Positions 60,676 through 64,000 of a DNA stretch of 64,000 bases are shown piece after piece. A program made the position numbers and the translations under genes. How positions within the stretch are numbered: position 1 is the stretch's first letter; each line of letters starts with the position of its first letter. This DNA comes from Synechococcus sp. JA-3-3Ab (GTDB taxonomy: Bacteria > Cyanobacteriota > Cyanobacteriia > Thermostichales > Thermostichaceae): NCBI RefSeq assembly GCF_000013205.1, contig NC_007775.1, forward strand, positions 1,546,501 to 1,610,500, in the 5' to 3' direction. The notes below the pieces were generated by a model. The model did no database searches, had not been told where the DNA came from, and saw only the letters and a list, made by a program, of their open reading frames with translations.

Positions 60676-61836
60676 ATGAAAGACAAGTTGATGTTGATGA
60701 TCCCCGGCCCCACTCCCGTTCCCGAGAGTGCGCTGCTGGCCATGGCGCGGGGGCCCATCGAGCACCGCAGCCAAGAGTTCAGCGCCATTCTGGAAGAGGT
60801 GACGGAGGGGTTGCGCTGGCTGCACCAGACCACCTCCGATGTGTTTGTCTTTGCCTGCAGCGGCACCGGGGCCATGGAAGCCGGGATCCTCAACACCCTC
60901 AGCCCCGGGGAGCGGGTCTTGGTGGGGGTCAACGGCAAGTTTGGCGAGCGCTGGGCCGAGATGTCGGAGCAGTTTGGCCTGCAGTGCGAGCGGATAGAGA
61001 CCCCCTGGGGCGTGCCCTATCCTGTCGAAGTCTTCCAAGAAAAGCTGGCCGCCGACCGGGAGAAGACCATCAAGGCGGTCATCCTCACCCACTCGGAAAC
61101 CTCCAGCGGCGTAGCCAACGATGTGCAGGCTATCGCGGCTGCTGCCCGCGAGCACGGAGAAGCCCTGGTGATTGTGGATGCGGTCACCAGTTTGGGGGCC
61201 ATGCCGGTGCCTATGGACGAGTGGGGCCTAGACGTGGTGGCCTCCGGATCCCAGAAAGGCTACATGATCCCGCCCGGGCTGGGGTTTGTGGCGGTGAGCC
61301 CGCGGGCCATGGCTGCTGCCGAGCGCTCTCGCTTTCCCAAGTACTACTGGAGCTTTAAACTGGCCCAAAAAGCCCTGCGCCAGGGCACCACTCCCTTTAC
61401 GCCCGCGGTGAACCTGTTTTATGCCCTGCAGGTAACCCTGCGCCTGATGCGGGCCGAAGGGTTGGAAGCCATCTGCCGCCGCCACGCCCGTTTGGCCCAG
61501 GCCACCCGCGCCGGCGTCAAGGCCCTGGGGCTGAAGCTTTTGGTCAACCCGGAGTCGGCAGCCAGCCCCTCGGTAACTGCTGTGCTGGCGCCTGAAGGGA
61601 TCAACGCCGATACCCTCCGCAGCACCCTGAAGAAACGCTTCGACATCGCCCTTGCTGCCGGTCAAGACCACCTCAAGGGCAAGATCTTCCGCATCGGCCA
61701 TCTGGGCTTTGTGAGCGACCGCGACATTCTCACCACGCTGGCTGCCCTGGAGTCGACCCTGCACACGCTGGGTTATGGCGACTTCCCTCCTGGAGCGGCC
61801 ATCAAGGCGGCCGAGGAGATCTTGGCAAGCCCCTAG
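60676..61836 (+). CDS. Serine/alanine--glyoxylate aminotransferase family protein
   Basis: 386 residues. Class V PLP-dependent aminotransferase. Probable role: glyoxylate to glycine in cyanobacterial photorespiration. Seen: the N-terminal MLMIPGPTPVPESALLAMARGPIEHRSQEF, cofactor Asp168 in VIVDAVTS, the PLP lysine Lys194 in SGSQKGYMIPPGL, and a C-terminal RIGHLGFVSDRDIL. Older annotations call such proteins 'soluble hydrogenase small subunit', which the PLP motifs argue against. Amino donor (alanine or serine) not decidable by eye. Confidence 0.92.
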   Translation: MKDKLMLMIPGPTPVPESALLAMARGPIEHRSQEFSAILEEVTEGLRWLHQTTSDVFVFACSGTGAMEAGILNTLSPGERVLVGVNGKFGERWAEMSEQFGLQCERIETPWGVPYPVEVFQEKLAADREKTIKAVILTHSETSSGVANDVQAIAAAAREHGEALVIVDAVTSLGAMPVPMDEWGLDVVASGSQKGYMIPPGLGFVAVSPRAMAAAERSRFPKYYWSFKLAQKALRQGTTPFTPAVNLFYALQVTLRLMRAEGLEAICRRHARLAQATRAGVKALGLKLLVNPESAASPSVTAVLAPEGINADTLRSTLKKRFDIALAAGQDHLKGKIFRIGHLGFVSDRDILTTLAALESTLHTLGYGDFPPGAAIKAAEEILASP

Positions 61837-61978
61837 GGATCCCTGGCCCATTCTGTAGCTCTTGACACCTGGCGCCCCTCCCTTGCCCTGGCTAGAATGG
61901 GTGAGCGTTCTTAACAAAAGATAAAATTCCAGAGTCGACTGCTCTGGAGAGCTATCTGTTCCCAACCCAAGGGTTGAC

Positions 61979-62647
61979 ATGCTGGTTAGTTTGCAACGGG
62001 ATCCCTGTCAAACTGCCTCGGCGGCGGAGCTGCGGCGGGTGCTGCAGGGGATCGGCCCTCTCTCCTGCCCGCTGCAGTACAACTTTCACCTGCACACCTG
62101 CTGCTCCGATGGGCGCATGGATCCGGCAGACTTGGCGGAGCAGGCGCGCCGGCACGGCCTCAAGGGCCTGGCCATCACCGATCACCACACCCTGAAGGGC
62201 TACGAGCAAGCGCAAGCCTATCTGGATCGCCCCGAGGACCCCCTGCTATGGACGGGGATCGAGATTACAGCCAACCTGCTGGGCTGCGAGGTGCATATTC
62301 TTGGCTACGGCTTCGATCCGGCGGATCCTGTTTTGGATCCCTACATCCAGGGGGAGCAAGTTCCCGGCCTGCCCGCCGCTGAGGCCATTGGGGCCATTCA
62401 AGCAGCAGGCGGCCTGGCGGTGTTGGCCCATCCCTTTCGCTACTGGCTGCCTGCGGAAGAGCTGGTGCCGGCAGCCGTGGAGTTGGGCCTGGATGGCCTT
62501 GAGGTCTACTACGCCTACAAAAACCCCGACATTTGGGCTCCCAGCCCAGAGGAGGCGGCGATTGGGGAAAAGCTGGCAGAGACCTACGGACTTTTGAAAA
62601 CCTGCGGCACCGACTCCCACGGCCCCAGCATCCTCAGGCGTATCTAG
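61979..62647 (+). CDS. PHP-domain metal-dependent phosphoesterase
   Basis: 222 residues. Motif I FHLHTCCSDG at about 35, motif II ITDHHTLKGYEQA, GIEIT, motif III AHPFRYW and motif IV GTDSHG at the C-terminus. This is the complete metal-binding set of stand-alone PHP phosphatases related to histidinol phosphatase and 3',5'-nucleotide bisphosphatase. Substrate not assignable. The first ~25 residues are non-conserved. ATG 61979 directly follows TTGAC; the strength of its ribosome-binding site is unclear. Confidence 0.88.
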   Translation: MLVSLQRDPCQTASAAELRRVLQGIGPLSCPLQYNFHLHTCCSDGRMDPADLAEQARRHGLKGLAITDHHTLKGYEQAQAYLDRPEDPLLWTGIEITANLLGCEVHILGYGFDPADPVLDPYIQGEQVPGLPAAEAIGAIQAAGGLAVLAHPFRYWLPAEELVPAAVELGLDGLEVYYAYKNPDIWAPSPEEAAIGEKLAETYGLLKTCGTDSHGPSILRRI

Positions 62648-62665
62648 CCGACTTGTCCAGCCCAT

Positions 62666-63715
62666 CTAGGGGCGGGGATAGAGCAACTGGCCCAGGCGGC
62701 GCAACTGCTCGGCCGTGCCCATACACAGCAGCAGATCCCCCGGTTGCAACAGGGTGTCACCGCTGGGGCCGCCAATCAGCTGGCCATCGGCTCGCCGAAT
62801 TGCCACCACCAACGCGCCGGATCGCGCCCTTAGATTGGCTTTCCCCAGGGTCTGGCCAACATAGGGGCATTCTTGCGCCGCCAGCTCGTACTCTTCCAAG
62901 TAAAAAGTGCGATCTCGACCCGACAGGATCCCATCCACAAAGTCCACCACGCGGGGGCGCAGGGCAGCCGCTGCCATCCGTTTTCCACCGGTGATGAAGG
63001 GAGAGATGGCGTGGGCAACGCCCGCTCGCTGCAGCTTTTGCAAAGCCTCTTCCGTGTTGGCGCGGGCAATGGTGCGGATACGAGGGTTGAGGGTGCGGGC
63101 CGACAGCACCACATAGAGGTTTTCGGCATCGCTGGAGAGGGCGGCAATCAACCCCTCGGCCTGCTGCACCCGCGCCGCCAGCAAGGTGGCATCGAGAGTG
63201 CTGTCTCCCTGGAGAGCGACATATCCCAGCTCTTGGGCCACCTGAATTGCCTCGGCCGATTGATCGATCACCAAAAAGGGCACCCCCTCTGCCTGAAACT
63301 CCTGGGCCACCTGTCGCCCAATGCGCCCAAAACCGCAGACGATGTAGTGGTTGTTCAGCGCTTCCATCTGTTTCTTCCACTTCCGCTGCCGGATCCCTTC
63401 CTGAAAATGCCCCTGGATGAGGGCCTCTGTAAAGCGGTTCACCATGAACCCGATGCTCAAGACCCCCATCAGGATCAAGGCCACCGTGAACAAGCGCCCC
63501 CGATCCCCCAGCGGCTGCACCTCCATGAAGCCCACAGTAGTTAGGGTGATAACGCTCATGTAAAAAGCTTCCACCCAAGGCCATTGCTCCACCCCGTGGT
63601 ACCAAAGGGTGCCGATCAGGACAACGCCCAGCAGCGCCCCTACTCCCAAACTCAGATCCCGCTGGATACCAGGATCCCTTTTGGCAGGAGGAAACGGGGG
63701 ACGAGCAGAAGCCAT
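62666..63715 (-). CDS. RCK-type potassium channel with an atypical selectivity filter
   Basis: 349 residues. Two-helix pore (about 20-95: LSLGVGALLGVVLIGTLWY, pore loop VEAFYMSVITLTTVGFMEV, VALILMGVLSIGFMVNRF), then a TrkA-N/RCK domain with the Rossmann motif VCGFGRIGRQVAQEF and a TrkA-C domain ending LLLCMGTAEQLRRLG. The filter reads T60-V-G-F-M-E65 rather than TVGYGD. The protein is full length and therefore probably functional. Ligand gating by Ca2+ or nucleotide is possible but not readable here. Confidence 0.88.
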   Translation of the reverse strand: MASARPPFPPAKRDPGIQRDLSLGVGALLGVVLIGTLWYHGVEQWPWVEAFYMSVITLTTVGFMEVQPLGDRGRLFTVALILMGVLSIGFMVNRFTEALIQGHFQEGIRQRKWKKQMEALNNHYIVCGFGRIGRQVAQEFQAEGVPFLVIDQSAEAIQVAQELGYVALQGDSTLDATLLAARVQQAEGLIAALSSDAENLYVVLSARTLNPRIRTIARANTEEALQKLQRAGVAHAISPFITGGKRMAAAALRPRVVDFVDGILSGRDRTFYLEEYELAAQECPYVGQTLGKANLRARSGALVVAIRRADGQLIGGPSGDTLLQPGDLLLCMGTAEQLRRLGQLLYPRP

Positions 63716-63803
63716 ACGGCCCAGCCAGATCGAGCGGGGAAAAAGCGAGAACTACAATGGGTAGGAGAAAGTCAGTTGTTGAGCAGCAGCGAGTGGAGTG
63801 CAG

Positions 63804-64000
63804 ATGCCCGAGTACATCAAGGTGGAATATCGGATCGACAAAAAAGGACAGGTGACCGAGACCGTATTGAACGGATCTGGCTCCAGTTGTACTCTAGCCA
63901 CGGCAGAGCTAGAAGCAGCCCTTGGAACGGTGCAAGAACGAAAGCTGTTGCCGGAGTTTCATCAGCCAGCAGAAGCCGAGATAGAATCACAAGTTTCTTT
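63804..64000 (+). CDS. DUF2997-family protein, 5' part
   Basis: Partial; the frame is still open at the window end. Starts MPEYIKVEYRIDKKGQVTETV, then GSGSSCTLATAELEAALGTVQERKLLPEF. The GSSC-x-TA pattern followed by LE-x-LG is the DUF2997 signature as I recall it. In cyanobacteria these small proteins often neighbour a DUF1257 gene and a ferredoxin, outside this window if present. Function unknown. Confidence 0.75.
   Translation, partial: MPEYIKVEYRIDKKGQVTETVLNGSGSSCTLATAELEAALGTVQERKLLPEFHQPAEAEIESQVS

Noticed and set aside
61862-61900. TTGACA ... TAGAAT promoter before the PHP gene
   Set aside because: Spacing is 25 bases, too long for a sigma-70 promoter.

Overview
The window reads as chromosome of a unicellular cyanobacterium, most likely a thermophilic hot-spring Synechococcus of the JA-3-3Ab / JA-2-3B'a type. 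That assignment is inference; no rRNA is present to confirm it. Supporting signs are cyanobacterial genes (ndhF/ndhD/CO2-hydration cluster, class-C flavodiiron protein, CruA/CruP-type cyclase, Ycf46, Ycf19, glgC), GC-rich dense coding on both strands, and very frequent copies of the palindrome GGGATCCC in place of the usual cyanobacterial GCGATCGC.

Layout. 1-5.0 kb: end of argD, a creatininase-family enzyme, two nearly identical tandem Uma2 nucleases, a Crp/Fnr regulator and a lone atpC. 5.1-14.5 kb: a MerR regulator overlapping glmS tail to tail, an MCE/ABC lipid-transport pair, a TerC protein, larB, a double-domain universal stress protein, and dnaB carrying a 141-residue endonuclease-free intein, followed by rplI. 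15.1-19.2 kb: a Pho box and pstS-pstC-pstA-pstB. 19.3-36 kb: mostly single housekeeping genes (tlyA, sat, glgC, an ABC1/UbiB kinase, YggT, a cytosine-deaminase-like enzyme, an LpxB-related protein, thiE, ycf46, a lycopene-cyclase-family protein) and a ParA-coiled-coil gene pair. 36.6-42.4 kb: a HIT protein, precorrin-8X methylmutase, a flavodiiron protein and hflX. 42.6-51 kb is the accessory part: DUF488 next to a decayed partner gene, a four-gene BMP-type nucleoside ABC transporter, a tnpB-only IS200/IS605-like element with matched hairpin ends, and a CodA-type cytosine deaminase. 51-64 kb: folate ligase, FKBP, a CbiG-CobJ fusion, the ndhF-ndhD-cup CO2-uptake cluster, tRNA-Cys, a photorespiratory-type aminotransferase, a PHP protein, an RCK potassium channel with an unusual filter, and the start of a DUF2997 gene.

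Functional links. The pst genes form a phosphate-uptake operon preceded by three 11-bp-spaced Pho repeats. The ndhF/ndhD/cup genes would specialise an NDH-1 complex for CO2 hydration. cobH/cbiC and cbiG-cobJ belong to one corrinoid pathway at two separate loci. The BMP transporter plus codA, and the second deaminase at 28 kb, suggest nucleoside/nucleobase salvage. The most distinctive items are the mini-intein, the tnpB element with a readable predicted guide, the DUF488 locus, the ParA pair and the GGGATCCC signature.
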